A stretch of DNA of 64,000 nucleotides from Roseiarcus sp963805295. Its GTDB lineage: Bacteria; Pseudomonadota; Alphaproteobacteria; Rhizobiales; Beijerinckiaceae. The notes below the pieces were generated by a model. That model made no database searches and was not told the origin of the DNA. It was given only the letters and a program-made list of their open reading frames with translations. Both the position numbers and the translations under genes were made by a program. Location of the stretch: contig CAWDTW010000052.1 of the NCBI GenBank assembly GCA_963805295.1, positions 100,753-164,752 of the forward strand, in the 5' to 3' direction. The first letter of the stretch is position 1, and every line of letters begins with the position of its first letter. Positions 25,692-36,354 of the stretch are shown piece after piece.

Positions 25692-28600
25692 TCACTTCGC
25701 CGTCACCTCCACTTCGCCGAACGCGGTGCGGCCGTAGCGCTCGGGGTCGTACATGTCCTCGGCCGTCGCCGGAGGATAGACGTAACGGCCGGGCGCGACG
25801 GCGCGCACGACATAGGCGAGATTGATGAACGCCGACTGTCCGGCGGCGCGGTCGAAGACGGCGACGAAGCGGTCGTCGCGATATTCCGTATGCGTCGGCG
25901 TCGCGTCGTTCGTCAGCCACGAAAAGCCCTCGACCGAGCCGCCGTCGACCAGGGCCGGATTGTCGATCTCGAGCCCGGCGGGCAGCCGGTCGACAATGAG
26001 CAGCCGGGCGTAGCGCGCCTGGGACTCGGTCACCTTCAGCGCGACCACGACCCGCTCGTTCTGGGCGAGGCTCTTCAGGTCGATCTTCGTTCCGTCGAGC
26101 CTGTAGAACGACCGCTCGACCGAATAGCCGTTCGACGCGGCGGGGTCGAGCGCGATCGGCGCGCCGGAGACCGTGGTCACGAGCTCTGCGGTGTTCTGCC
26201 CGGTATTGGCGATGGCGATCGGCTTCACGGGAAGCGCCGCGCCGCTCCAGCGGCGGTTGACCGCTCCCTTGACCGGCTGGCCCTCGACGCTGAACTGGCC
26301 GAGGCTCCCGTGTTCGGCGAGCGCCTCGGCGGCGAGAACCATCCAGTTCTTCTCCTGCGTGCTGGTCAAGGAGCGCTCGGCGCGCGCCGCCTCGACCGAA
26401 GCGCCGGCGCGCGCGACGGCGTCGGCGCGGCGCCTCGCCGCCGGTGAGGTTAGCCTCGGCGACGAGCGCGAGCACGGCGGCCGCGTCGCGCAGGCGCGAG
26501 CCGTAGTCGGGGCGCGACACGCCCTCGTCGCGCTCGGCCTCGAGCGCGGTCAACGCGGCGGCGAAAGCCCTGCCGGCGCGGGAGCGGTCGCCGAGCATCG
26601 CGAGCGCCGCGCCGAGCTGCGCCTTGGCGAGCGGGGTCGCGAAAGCGTCGAGCTTGGCGTCGGAAAGATAGCGCAGATCGCCGATCACCGGGCGGCCGTT
26701 GCGCGCGAGCACGTAGAGCGCGTAGGCGAGCGCCTGCGCGTTGTCCTTGTTGGGCTCGCGCGCGTTGACGACCGTGTTGCGCAGCCGGTCGAGCGCCTGG
26801 TCGAAGGCCCCCTGCGGAACCGCGAAATTGCGCTCGCGGGCGCGGGTGAGGAAATCGGTGACGAAGGCGTCGAGCCAGGGGTCGTCGTCGCCGCTGTCGG
26901 CCGACCATAGGCCGAAGGCGCCGTTCGCGCCCTGGCGGCTGAGCTCGCGCTCGATCGCTTGGCGCACCCGGCCGTCGAGATCGGGATCGACGCCGAGATT
27001 TTCGAGCGAGGCGAGCCGGTTGGCGTAGAGGAGCGGCATCGCCCGGCTCACCGTCTGCTCCGAGCAGCCGTAAGGGTAGCGGTCGAGCGCCTCGAGCAGC
27101 GCCGGCGCGTCGAGCGCGCCGAAGGGCGAGGCGGAGACGGCGATCGAGCCGGTCCCCGGAATGAAATCGGCGAGGAGATCGCCGGAGATCGTCTGCGTCG
27201 CGCCGCCCGGCAGCGGCGTCACGGTGCGCCGGTAGACGTCGGGCGCGCCCGAAAGGATGCCGAGCTTGAAATGCTGCGCCTGATCCGTCTTCGGGCCGGT
27301 GAGCCTGAGATCGAGATCGGCCGTTCCGACGCCGGCCGCGATGATCGGCATCGCGACCGACTGGCGTTGATGGGCCTCGAGCCGCACCGTCTTGCTCATC
27401 GCGTCGGCTTCCGCCGTCAGCGGCCCATGGATGTCGAGGTCGAGCACATAGTCGCCCGCCTCGCCCTCGACGTTGTCGATCTCGACATGCATCTCAGACC
27501 GGTCGCCGATATCGAGAAAGCGCGGCAGGGTGGCGGCGACGACGACCGGGTCGCGCACGGTGACGTCGGCTTGCGTCGAGCCGACCCTGTCCTTCGACCA
27601 GGCGACCGCGGCGAGCCGCACCGAGCCGTTGAACGCCGGCAGATCGAACGAGACCGTGGCCTTGCCCTCGTCGTCGAGCTTCACCACGCCGGAAAAGAGC
27701 GCGAGCGGCGGCCTGGGTCGGCAGATTGCCTTCGAGATTGCCGCCCGTGTCGCCGCCGGTGTGGATCGCGCCCGCCGCGCCCTGCATGCCGTCGATCAGC
27801 ATGCCCCAGAGGTCGCGGATCTCGACCGGGAGCTTGCGCTGGCCGAAGAAATAGCCGCTCGGGTCCGGCGTCTTGAAGCCGGTCAGATTGAGAATGCCGA
27901 TGTCGACCACCGAGACGGTCACCCGCGCCTCCTCGCCCGGCGTGAGGCCCGAGACCTTGATCGGCACGGTCATCGGCTCGCGGGGCTTCGCCAGCGCCGG
28001 CGCGTCGAGCGCGATGTCGAGCTTGCGGGAGTCGCCCGCGATCGCGAACCAGGCGAGCCCGATCGCCCGGCCCGGCATGCGCCGCGCCGCGACGTCGAGC
28101 GGACGGTGGGTGAGCGCGACGGCGTAGGCGCCGGGGCCCCAGTCGGCGCCGACTGCGAAAGGCACGATATTGTCGCCCGCGACGAGATCGACTTCGACGA
28201 AGCGCTCGATCTGCTCGCCGATCAGCGCGACCGTCGCCTTGCCGGCGAACGCCGAATTGATGCGCAGCTTCGCCTCCTCCCCCGGCGCGTAGTTCGTCTT
28301 GTCGAGCGTCACGACGACGTTGTCGGGCGTGTCGGCGCTCGCCGTCCCCGCCCAGCCGACGTCGAACGCGAAGCTCGTCTCCTCGCCGTCGAGCGTCTTG
28401 ACGTCGAGCCGGTGCGCGCCCCAGCCGACCGGCGCCGAGAACCTGACCGGCTCATCCGCGCCGATGTCGATCGTCCCGCTCGCGACCCGCTTCGACGACT
28501 TGACCGGCTCGAAGCTCCAGCGGCCGTCGGCGTTGAACCACTGATACTCGTTGGTCACCTGATAGAGCGACCATTCCGCGCCTTTTCGCGCGACGCGCGA

Positions 28601-30938
28601 GCCGTCGGGGGCGACCGCGATCGCCTCGAAGGTCGCGACGTCGCCGGCGCCGATTGCGCCGTCGAAGTCCTTCTTGACCCCGACCATGACGCCCTTCGCC
28701 CGCACCGGCAGGGTCACCGTGCGCTCGACCGTGCGCCCGCCCGGCTCGCCGACGTCGACGATGAGCTTCGCCTCGAGCGGCCGCGTCGCGGTCCCCTCGG
28801 GCAGATCGACCGAAAGATCGGCATGGCCCTTGGCGTCGGTCTCAACCTTGTCGGTGAACTGGTTCTCGACCGTGGTGAACTCTTCGTCGGCGAGGCCCGC
28901 GACATAGCCGGGATAACCGCTGAGCGCCGCGTCCGCGACCGCCTGCAGGCGGATCGCGCCGGTCACGTCGAGCCCGCTCGCCGGCGCGCCGTAGAGGAAC
29001 CGCGCGTCGAGCGAGAGCTCGACCGGCTCGCCCGGATCGATGAAGGGCTTCGCGGGATGCAGCGCAAAATCGAGCCGCTCGGGAATATAGTCCTCGAGCA
29101 GGAACCGGGTCTCGCCGACCGGATCGCCCTTCGGGTCGGCGTAGGCGGCAATCGTCCATTTGCCCGCCGCCGAGCCCGGCAGGAGCGGAATGGCGAACGC
29201 GCGCCCGCCGAAGCCCTCGTCGGCCAGGGTCGCGCGCTTGTATTCGACGCCGTCCGGCCGCTTGACGACGAGCGTCAGCGGCAGCCCGGGCCTGGCGACG
29301 CCTCTGGCGTCGCGCAGGAGCGCGGTCGCGAACACCGTCTCGCCCGAACGATAGACGCCGCGCTCGGTATAGAGGAAGGCGTCGAGCCCGTCCGGCGCGT
29401 CGCGGCCGCCGACGCCGCGATCGGTGAGGTCGAAGGCGTTCTGCGCGAGGCTCAGGAAGTTGTAGTCGCCGCCGAGCGTGGCGACGATGAGCCCCGGCGC
29501 CGAGCCGCCTTTGCCGCGCGAGAGGCCCGGATCGAAATCGACCCGCCCGTCGGCGCCCGTTGTCCTGACCGCCAGCACTTCGTTGTCGCGCGCCACCAGC
29601 TTCAGCTCGACGCCGGCGAGAGGGCCGGCGGAGCCGAGCGACTGGACCAGCGCATGGACGCCGTTGTCGCCCGAAATCGCCGTCAGGCCGAGGTCGGAGA
29701 CGACCATCCACTGCGTCGCGAGCTGCATCGACTTCCGGCTCTTCGGAGCCGGGCGCCTTCTCCTTCCACGGGCGCGCCGTGACGAGATAGACGCCCGGCT
29801 CGAGGGCGCCGACGGCCTCGAGCACGGGAAACTCCGTGACGACGTCCTTGTTGAGCTCCGAGGCGACGTCCATCGAGCCGCTCCAGACCTTGACGCCGTC
29901 CTCGGATTCGATGTCCTCAGCGCGCGAGGCGTCGATGGGCTTGAGGAAATCGTCGCGGTTGACGGTCGCGATGAGGTTGCGGTCGCCGATCCGGTAGACG
30001 TCGATGGCGACCTTCGCCGTGTTGACGGTGACGAGCGGCGCGCCCTCTTGTCCCTGGCGCGGCAGCACATAGGCCTTGCCGGCGAAATGGGCCTGCGGCG
30101 ACCGGTCGCGCACGTAGATTTCGTAGTCGGCCGATTTGAGGAGCTGCTCTCCGACCGCCGAGGGCAGGCCCTGGCGCAGCACGATCGCATAGCGCTCGCC
30201 GTGCTCGAGCCCCTCGACGCAGATCTGCTGGTCCTCGTTGGAGACGGCGGCGTCCGACGCGCCCGAGACCGCGACATAGGGCGAGAAATCGGTCTTGCGC
30301 GCGAGCGCGTCCGAGAAGTTGAAGCAGACGCGCGGCGAGGTCGATTCGTTGTCGACCTTGTAGTCGAGGATGCGGAAGCCGTGCTCTTCGCGCATCGCCT
30401 CGTAGGTCTTGCGCACGTCGACGGCGTCGCGACGGTCGAGCGAGGCTTTGAGCGCGTCGAGCGCCGGGCGCCAGAGCTCGTGGCGGGCGAGAAGATCGCC
30501 GAGCGCCGCGAGCGCCGCGGCCTGCGCCTCTTGTGTCGCCGAATGCTGGTAGGCGGCGTAGGCGGCGGTCGCGCCTCGGCTGACGAGCTCGTAGCGACCG
30601 TTCGCCTTGGCGTCGTCGGCCTCGATCGCAACGTCCGCGTACGCGAGCCAGTTGGCCGGGTCCTTCGGCGCGGCGGCGACCGCGGCGGCGGCGAGTTTCT
30701 GCGCGGGGCCGAACTTGCCGGCGACCGCCGCGGCCGCGGCGGCCTTGCGGAGGTCTTCAGGCGTCTTGTCCTTGGTCAGCGCCCCGATCGTGGACGCGTC
30801 CGCCCGCAAGGTCTCGGTCAGACGCACGGCGTCGCTCGCCATGTCCTCGCGAGCGAAAGGCTTAGCGTCCGCCGCAAAAGCGGCGCCGGCCGTCGCCAGC
30901 AGGAAAAGGACGACGATTGAGCGCAGCGCTTGCAGCAT
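25692..30938 (-). CDS. Alpha-2-macroglobulin family protein (YfhM-like), three frameshifts
   Basis: A very large periplasmic protease-trap protein, about 1750 residues once joined. It starts with a signal peptide (SIVVLFLLATAGAAFA). MG domains follow, with AFLYTERGVYRSGETVF (bait/MG3 region) and TLDKTNYAPGEEAKLRINS. Later come the A2M domain block TVSVVDIGILNLTGF and PVEIRDLWGMLIDG, and the thioester site YPYGCSEQTVSRAMPL, in which Cys and Gln are retained. The frame is broken near 29750, 27700 and 26440. It precedes pbpC as in many Gram-negatives. With three breaks it is either decayed or mis-sequenced; intact motifs on both sides of each break favour single-base events. Confidence 0.85.
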
Positions 30939-31126
30939 GATTTGCCCCCGTCCGGCTTGCTACGGCCCTGTCGCATCATCGCGCGACGCCCTCCGGCTCG
31001 CGATGACGTTCGAGATCCGCCAATGCAAGCCCCGCTCTAGCACGAGTGGCGCGCGCTCGGAGAGAAATCGCCTGCGGAAGCCACCGGAGGTCTGCCACGT
31101 CCCGCGTATTGAGAATGTCCCAGCGG

Positions 31127-31420
31127 TCAGACGGCCGAGCGAGGCGCGCGCCGCCGACGGCCGCATGACGGAGGGACCTTCGGCTCGCCCCGCGCGGCAT
31201 TCGCGAGCAGCAACTCCTTCAGCGTCGACGCGGCTGGTCGGCGTCGTCGCGGCCTCTCGAGGTCAGGCTCGCTGCCGCCGAGACGCGCCAGCCGCCGCGC
31301 GCTTTCCCGCTCGATGAAAGCCTTGAGCGCCTCGTGGACCCTGCTCGGCTTCTTGTCGAGGCCGGTGAGCGCCTGAGCCTTGGCGACACGCTCGTCGTCG
31401 AGCGCCAAAGTCGTTCGCAT
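31127..31420 (-). CDS. VapB-family antitoxin, orphan, possibly frameshifted at its end
   Basis: The N-terminal 54 residues (MRTTLALDDERVAKAQALTG, KPSRVHEALKAFIERESARR, LARLGGSEPDL) match the VapB antitoxin family that binds VapC ribonucleases. Such proteins normally stop shortly after the GGSEPDL motif; here the frame runs on for about 40 unrelated residues, whereas a one-base shift after EPDL would give a short tail ending in PRRR and a stop. No PIN-domain VapC gene is seen downstream: 30939-31126 holds no supported gene. It may regulate a toxin elsewhere or be a leftover. Confidence 0.6.
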   Translation of the reverse strand: MRTTLALDDERVAKAQALTGLDKKPSRVHEALKAFIERESARRLARLGGSEPDLERPRRRRPAASTLKELLLANAARGEPKVPPSCGRRRRAPRSAV

Positions 31421-31595
31421 TAGTCGGTCTCCATGCTTGGCGCCGAATTTGTCATCGTTTGATACGCAATGGCTGCCATTGCGGGTAGCATAGCGGGCGA
31501 TGCCTGAGTTCCCTCGACACGCGCCCTAATCTTCTAGCATGCGCGTGGGTGCGGCAACCATAAATGCCAAGGTCCGCATATGACCTTGATACCCG

Positions 31596-32636
31596 CTATG
31601 GCTGTAAAGCACCGTAGGTTTCGCCGTCGAGATAACCCTCCAAGGCCTTCTCCAGTAATGCTTGGCATCTGGTCGCCAGATCGGTCGTTTCGGGTCCATT
31701 GATTCGCTTTGAGATTTCGAGAATCGTCATGCATGCGAGCGCGACGCAACGAAGGGCGACGTCTCCGTTGATTTCATACAGCGCGGTCAATCTTCCGCCT
31801 GGTTCGACGTCCTTTCGCCCGAAGGGCGTCGTATGGTGGATAGCGTCGCGATAGCGTTTTCCCTTGTCGATTAACGCTTTGAACGGCTCGTTTTCTCCGC
31901 TTTCTGCGCCTTGCGACGCGAAGCGGACGACTCGATCAAGCCGTTCCCTTAGGGGCGCGCTTTCCTTTGTGCGGGCGAATTTTAGAAACTCTTCGTCGCA
32001 CGACAAATACCCAACCGAATTTCTATGAATTGTGGTAAAAAAGAAGCCGCTGATAAACGCCTCGGTCAAACTAAAGGTAGCGCTAAAGATAGCGCGGCTC
32101 AGGAGTTTTTCCTTGCTCACCAGTTCACGTACGAGATTGCGCTCACCCTTAAAATCGAATTCTGCCCGCGCAAACGGCGCCAAGCGCGACAACGTTTCAA
32201 GTAACTCTGGAACGTAAAACTCCAGGTCCTGCAAGAAATGATGCTCAGGGAACTCAAATTGCAACCCGAACGGCGAAATGTGGACGTGAGCGTAGAAAGG
32301 CACCCGCTTCTTCACCGACTGCGCCAATGGGAAAAATTGTTTCTCGAATTCGCCCAACGGGAGAGACAGCCCGGGACCAACTCTGACCTCGTCACAAAGG
32401 CGGGCAAGATCGTCGTATTCGCAGCCGATGAAATTTGCGCCGATGAAATTTCGGATTTCCTTCGACAATTCGCGATAACCTCGGCCCATTTGGGACGACG
32501 CGCTCCTAGCGGCGCGGCGATTCACGATTCGGCCGGCCGCTTGCCATTCGCGATCGAACGCAGTCCAATTGGAGATGTCGCCCATCAATAGCCTTGAGAT
32601 TACGAGGGCTTTCATCTTGACCTGAGCGGAAACCAT
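31596..32636 (-). CDS. Hypothetical protein
   Basis: A 346-residue protein I do not recognise. It is charged, with no signal peptide; a moderately hydrophobic stretch (SATFSLTEAFISGFFFTTI) lies in the middle. The C-terminal third contains KGKRYRDAIHHTTPF and ALRCVALACMTILEISKRI, faintly like HEPN-type helical domains, but I would not assign one. Base composition is lower in GC than the neighbours, suggesting acquisition. The ATG at 32636 was chosen because an IS630 element ends 20 bp upstream (TA at 32657-32658); the AGGAGG at the junction is too far from the ATG to be a good RBS. Translation could also start at ATG 32675 inside the IS end. Confidence 0.5.
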   Translation of the reverse strand: MVSAQVKMKALVISRLLMGDISNWTAFDREWQAAGRIVNRRAARSASSQMGRGYRELSKEIRNFIGANFIGCEYDDLARLCDEVRVGPGLSLPLGEFEKQFFPLAQSVKKRVPFYAHVHISPFGLQFEFPEHHFLQDLEFYVPELLETLSRLAPFARAEFDFKGERNLVRELVSKEKLLSRAIFSATFSLTEAFISGFFFTTIHRNSVGYLSCDEEFLKFARTKESAPLRERLDRVVRFASQGAESGENEPFKALIDKGKRYRDAIHHTTPFGRKDVEPGGRLTALYEINGDVALRCVALACMTILEISKRINGPETTDLATRCQALLEKALEGYLDGETYGALQP

Positions 32637-32658
32637 TGTTCTGTACCGGAGCCTCCTA

Positions 32659-33716
32659 GAGCGGAATCCGATCATCCTGTATCGTGCTCATAACCACAGG
32701 ATTTGAAGTAATTTGTACATTGCGAGGGCTTGAAGATTTCGGCGCAGGTTTCGAGGGCGCGCATGAGGCCCGCGACGGTCCGTTCGGCGATTTTGCGCAG
32801 GAAGGCTTTGAGCTTGGAGAAGGCTTTTTCGATGGGGTTCATATCAGGACTGTAGGCTGGGAGATATCGCAACTCCGCGCCCGCCGCCTTGATGAGTTGC
32901 TCGACCCGCGGCCCCTTGTGAGCCGGGAGATTGTCCATGACGACGACCTCGCCGGGCGAGAGCGTGGGGACGAGGCATGTCTCCAGCCAATCCTCGAACC
33001 GGGCGGCGTTGATCGGTCCGTCGAAAGTCTTTGCCGCTGTCAGGCCGCGAAGGCGAAGGCCGGCGACCAAAGTCACCGTTTTGTAGTGACTGTGCGGGAT
33101 GGCCGCCCGCAAGCGGCGCCCGCGCCGGCAACGTCCGCTTTTGCGCGCGAGATTGGTGGAGGCTCCGGTCTCGTCAATGAAAACGAGTTTCGTCGGATCG
33201 AGATCGAGCTGCCCCGCGAACCATTCCCAGCGTCGATTTTGGACGTCTGCGCGTTGTTGCTCCTCGGCATGCGCCGTTTTTTTTAAAGGTGATCGCGTGA
33301 CGGTCGAAGAAGCGCCACAGCACGGAGACCGCAAAGCGCTCGCCACAATTGGCGATCAGCCGCTCCTGGATCTCGAGCAGCGTCTTGTCCGGGCTGCGCC
33401 GGATCAGGCCCAACAGATAGTCGTGATGCGCCTCGATCCGGCCGGAGCGGCGGTCGCCGCCAGAAGGTGCCGGTGAAATTTCGCCCGTGGTTTGGAACCG
33501 CTTCACCCAGCGCACCGCGCTCGCTACGCTCACTTTGAAACGCGCGGCCGCCTGATTGCGCGACAACCCGCCCAAGACCACCGCCTCAACCACGCGCTCG
33601 CGAAGATCGTCGGAAACAGCCATCCCCGCCGCCTCCCTCTCGCGGCGTGAATGATCAATCAGAAACTAACTGATTCGGGAATCCCCCAACCAATTCAGTC
33701 CGTTCGGATACCGCTC
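32659..33716 (-). mobile_element. IS630-family insertion sequence, 1058 bp, TA target duplication
   Basis: The ends gagcggaatccga (left) and gagcggtatccga (right, reverse-complemented) form imperfect inverted repeats, each flanked by TA (32657-32658 and 33717-33718), as expected for IS630. The element contains one transposase gene split over two frames at an A8 run. It landed about 20 bp in front of the hypothetical gene at 31596-32636, probably changing or removing its expression signals. Confidence 0.85.
32672..33623 (-). CDS. IS630-family transposase, two frames joined at an A8 run
   Basis: The first frame (33623 to about 33285) holds the HTH domain (DDLRERVVEAVVLGGLSRNQ, AAARFKVSVASAVRWVKRF). 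The second (to 32672) holds the DDE_3 core: VFIDETGASTNLARKSG with the first Asp, VVMDNLPAHKG with the second, and LPAYSPDMNPIEKAFSKLK with the Glu. The switch occurs where the sequence reads ACC.TTT.AAA.AAA.AAC, with T8 on the plus strand at 33277-33284. IS630 transposases are often made by programmed frameshifting at such runs, so this need not be a defect. The last codons reach into the terminal repeat. Confidence 0.85.
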
Positions 33717-33780
33717 TAATTCCAATGAGAGTAACACGTGTCGGGACCAACTCGGACACGTGCCGCCGTGGGGTGAAACT

Positions 33781-35106
33781 GTGAAACGAATGCCGTCCCG
33801 CTTTGCTGCCGCCTTGGCGGCCGCCATCCTCGCGGCGCCGCCGCTCCTCGCACAAACGCCGCCGGCCCCTCCCGCTTCCGCAGCCGACGCGGCGCTGGCC
33901 GCCGAAAAGGCGGCGTTCCTGGCGCTGCCGCTTGCGATGCGGAAGGCGGCGCAGGACGCGCTCGTCTGGCTCGGCTTCTACAACGGGACGAGCGACGGCG
34001 ATTTCGGCAAGCGCACCCGCAATTCGATCGTCGCTTTCCAGCTCAGCCAGAAGGGCGCCGGCGACGGCGTGCTCTCGCCCGGGCAGCTTCAGGCGCTGAT
34101 CGCGGCGGGGCAGAAGGCGCGCGCGGCGGCCGGCTTCCAGACGATCGACGACGCCAAAACCGGCGCCCGGATCGGCGCGCCGACCAAACTCACGGCCGCG
34201 CACGGCGGCGTGAGGCTCGAGTTCGCCTCGAGCGCCGACCCCGATCTCGCCGCCCTTTACCCGCGCCTTGCGGCCGAGACGCCAACCCGCAAGGTCGCCT
34301 ACAAGGCGATGAAGCCGGGCGCCTTCTTCGTCGTGTCGGGTCAGGACGGGGGCATGAAATTCTATTCGCGGTTCGAGAGAAACGAGAGCGCGAGCCCGCC
34401 GATCCGCGGTTTCACCTTCAGCTATCCCGCTTCGGCGCAAAACCTCGACCGCGTCGCGCTCGCCGTCGCCAATTCGTTCGAACCGTTCCCGGTGCGCGGC
34501 CAGACGACGGCCGCCGGCGTTCAGCCGGCCGCCCCTTCCCCCGCGCCGCCCGCGCCCGCGCCGCCCTCCGCGACGGCCCTCGTCGTCGGGCCCGGCCGGG
34601 CGTTGACCGCGCTCAAAGCCGACGATTGTCCGAGCCCCAGCGTCGGCGGCCAGCCGGCCCGCTTCGAGCGGACCGACGCGGCGACGGGTCTCGCGTTGCT
34701 CGCGGGCGACTTCGGCGCGAAAGGCGAACCGCCGCGCCTCGGCGCGCTTGGGCCCGATCTCGTCGTGCTGGGTTATGACGGCCCGCACCTCACCGCCAAC
34801 GCCGCCTCGCTTGCCGGCGACGCGGAGCGCCCGGTTATCGTCGCGTCGCTGGAAAGAAGCGGGAGCGGCGGCCCCGCGTTCGACCGCCGCGGCGGCCTCG
34901 CCGGCCTCGTCGCGCCGATTGCCGCCGCGCCGCAGCGCGTCGCCGGCGTCGCCATCGCAACCCCGCACGCCCTTGTCGGCCCCGAGGCGCTCAGCGCTTT
35001 CCTCGGCGCGGGCGAACCGGCGCCTGCCGCAGCCGCGCCGCTTAGCGCCGGGGCCATCGCCGCGCGCGAGAAGGACGCGCTCATCGCGGTATTTTGCCAG
35101 AAGTAA
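33781..35106 (+). CDS. Secreted peptidoglycan-binding protein with degenerate trypsin-like domain
   Basis: About 441 residues. A signal peptide (RFAAALAAAILAAPPLLAQ) is followed by a PG_binding_1-type domain at about residues 55-110 (AQDALVWLGFYNGTSDGDFG, TRNSIVAFQ). A middle domain comes next, then a Pro/Ala-rich linker (about 240-260), then a C-terminal domain whose GSGGPAFDRRGGLAGLV matches the GxSGGP serine-protease block. The places where the catalytic His and Asp would be (RALTALKADDC and DAATGLALL) lack them, so this looks like a pseudoprotease; that is inference from motif comparison. The start may be GTG 33781 or ATG 33790. It stands alone, just right of the IS630 element, and its stop overlaps the broken cdh frame. 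Confidence 0.6.
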   Translation: MKRMPSRFAAALAAAILAAPPLLAQTPPAPPASAADAALAAEKAAFLALPLAMRKAAQDALVWLGFYNGTSDGDFGKRTRNSIVAFQLSQKGAGDGVLSPGQLQALIAAGQKARAAAGFQTIDDAKTGARIGAPTKLTAAHGGVRLEFASSADPDLAALYPRLAAETPTRKVAYKAMKPGAFFVVSGQDGGMKFYSRFERNESASPPIRGFTFSYPASAQNLDRVALAVANSFEPFPVRGQTTAAGVQPAAPSPAPPAPAPPSATALVVGPGRALTALKADDCPSPSVGGQPARFERTDAATGLALLAGDFGAKGEPPRLGALGPDLVVLGYDGPHLTANAASLAGDAERPVIVASLERSGSGGPAFDRRGGLAGLVAPIAAAPQRVAGVAIATPHALVGPEALSAFLGAGEPAPAAAAPLSAGAIAAREKDALIAVFCQK

Positions 35107-35407
35107 AGTCATCCGGGGATTGCAGGAATGGGTCCGCGATGCCGGCGACCTTTCGCGTCGGGGCCAGGATCATGTCATCCAACAGCGGCGGGCGCAGAAC
35201 GACAGAGCCGCGCTCCTCGCCAGCGGACAGATCGACTTCGAGGCACGGAAAGGGAGCGCCGGTCAGCTTGAAATCGGGGCCGCAGGCGCGGACGACCTGC
35301 CGCAGCGCCAGCCGATCGAGTCCCGTCGCGAGGGTCGCGAACGCCGTCACGGCCGTCAAGCAGGCGGCGGCCACAAGAGTCCGTGCGCTCTTCAAACCGC
35401 GCGTCAC
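35081..35407 (-). pseudogene. cdh: CDP-diacylglycerol diphosphatase, N-terminal remnant
   Basis: From GTG 35407 the frame reads a signal-anchor (LVAAACLTAVTAFATLATG), then LRQVVRACGPDF, APFPCLEVDLSAG and ILAPTRKVAGIADPFLQSPD. These match in order the start of Cdh (LRKIV, PCAEV, LMPT-RI-GIESP). About 80 residues further on it ends where it meets the end of the peptidoglycan-binding gene; the catalytic HIT-like half with its HxHxH motif is missing. Loss is probably by deletion at about 35110. The reading is from recalled family motifs, not alignment. Confidence 0.55.
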
Positions 35408-35429
35408 GACTTTGCTCCGCGCATCGCTC

Positions 35430-36326
35430 TCATCCCTCCACAAACTCCTCCCGCGTGATCCCCTGCGCATAAAGCAGCGCCGTGAGATCCCCGTGGTCGA
35501 TGCGCGTTTGTGCGGACGCCGCCACCGTCGGCTTGGCGCGATAGGCGACGCCGAGGCCGGCGGCGAGCAGCATCGAAAGATCGTTGGCGCCGTCGCCGAC
35601 CGCCATCGTGTCGGCGAGCGGCAAGCCCATTTTGACGGCGATCTCATAGAGCGCCCCGAGCTTGGCGTCCTGGCCGAGGACCGGCTCGACAACCTTGCCG
35701 GTCAGCTTGCCGTCCACGATCTCGAGTTCGTTGGCGCGGTCCTCGTCGGCGCCGATCCGCTCGGCGATGGCGCGGGTGAACCGGCGGAAGCCGCCCGAGA
35801 CGATGGCGACGCGGGCGCCGCGCGCGCGCATCGTCAGCGACAGCGTCCGGGCGCCGGGGTTGAGCGTGATGCGGTCTCTGAGCACCTCGGCGATCACGCT
35901 CTCCGGCAGGCCGGCAAGGAGCGCGACGCGCTCGCGCAAAGCCGGCTCGAAGGCGATCTCGCCGCGCATCGCCCGCTCGGTGATGGCCTCGACACGCTGG
36001 CCGACGCCCGCATAGGCCGCGAGTTCGTCGACGCATTCCTGACGGATGAGGGTCGAATCCATGTCGGCCACCAGAAGGCGCTTCTGACGGCCTGCCAGGG
36101 GCTGCACGATCACGTCGACCGGTTCGTCGGCGAAGTCCGCTTCGAGCGCGGCGCGCTTCGGCCCGATCTCGCCGGTGAAAACCACGTCCGCCGCGACGCC
36201 CTCGTCGAGCAAGCGCCGCCGCTCGATGCCGCGGAGGGCTTGCGCGGCCTTGTCGAGTGTTGCTTCGCTGAGCCGTTCGCCCTCGGGATCGGCGATCAGC
36301 GTGGCGACAAGGATGGACGACGACAT
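35430..36326 (-). CDS. serB: Phosphoserine phosphatase
   Basis: A HAD-superfamily phosphatase of 298 residues, completing serine biosynthesis by hydrolysing phosphoserine. Catalytic DMDST lies in LLVADMDSTLIRQECVDELA, motif II is SGGFRRF, and motif III GDGANDLSMLLAAGLGVAYRAKP. An N-terminal regulatory segment of about 75 residues precedes the HAD domain, as in other alphaproteobacterial SerB proteins. ATG 36326 was chosen because the family N-terminus SSILVATLIAD begins there. It is divergent from miaA with 28 bp between starts, so the two promoters must overlap or lie within the opposing genes. Confidence 0.93.
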   Translation of the reverse strand: MSSSILVATLIADPEGERLSEATLDKAAQALRGIERRRLLDEGVAADVVFTGEIGPKRAALEADFADEPVDVIVQPLAGRQKRLLVADMDSTLIRQECVDELAAYAGVGQRVEAITERAMRGEIAFEPALRERVALLAGLPESVIAEVLRDRITLNPGARTLSLTMRARGARVAIVSGGFRRFTRAIAERIGADEDRANELEIVDGKLTGKVVEPVLGQDAKLGALYEIAVKMGLPLADTMAVGDGANDLSMLLAAGLGVAYRAKPTVAASAQTRIDHGDLTALLYAQGITREEFVEG

Positions 36327-36354
36327 GAGGCTTCCCGACGCTCGAACAGGACCA

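Noticed and set aside
27473..29782. Long plus-strand open frame opposite the alpha-2-macroglobulin gene
   Set aside because: Antisense shadow of a conserved gene, with repetitive Arg/Asp/Leu composition only.
30960..31200. Possible vapC gene downstream of the orphan vapB
   Set aside because: None of the frames shows the PIN-domain acidic residues or the usual DTS-W start; the sequence looks non-coding.
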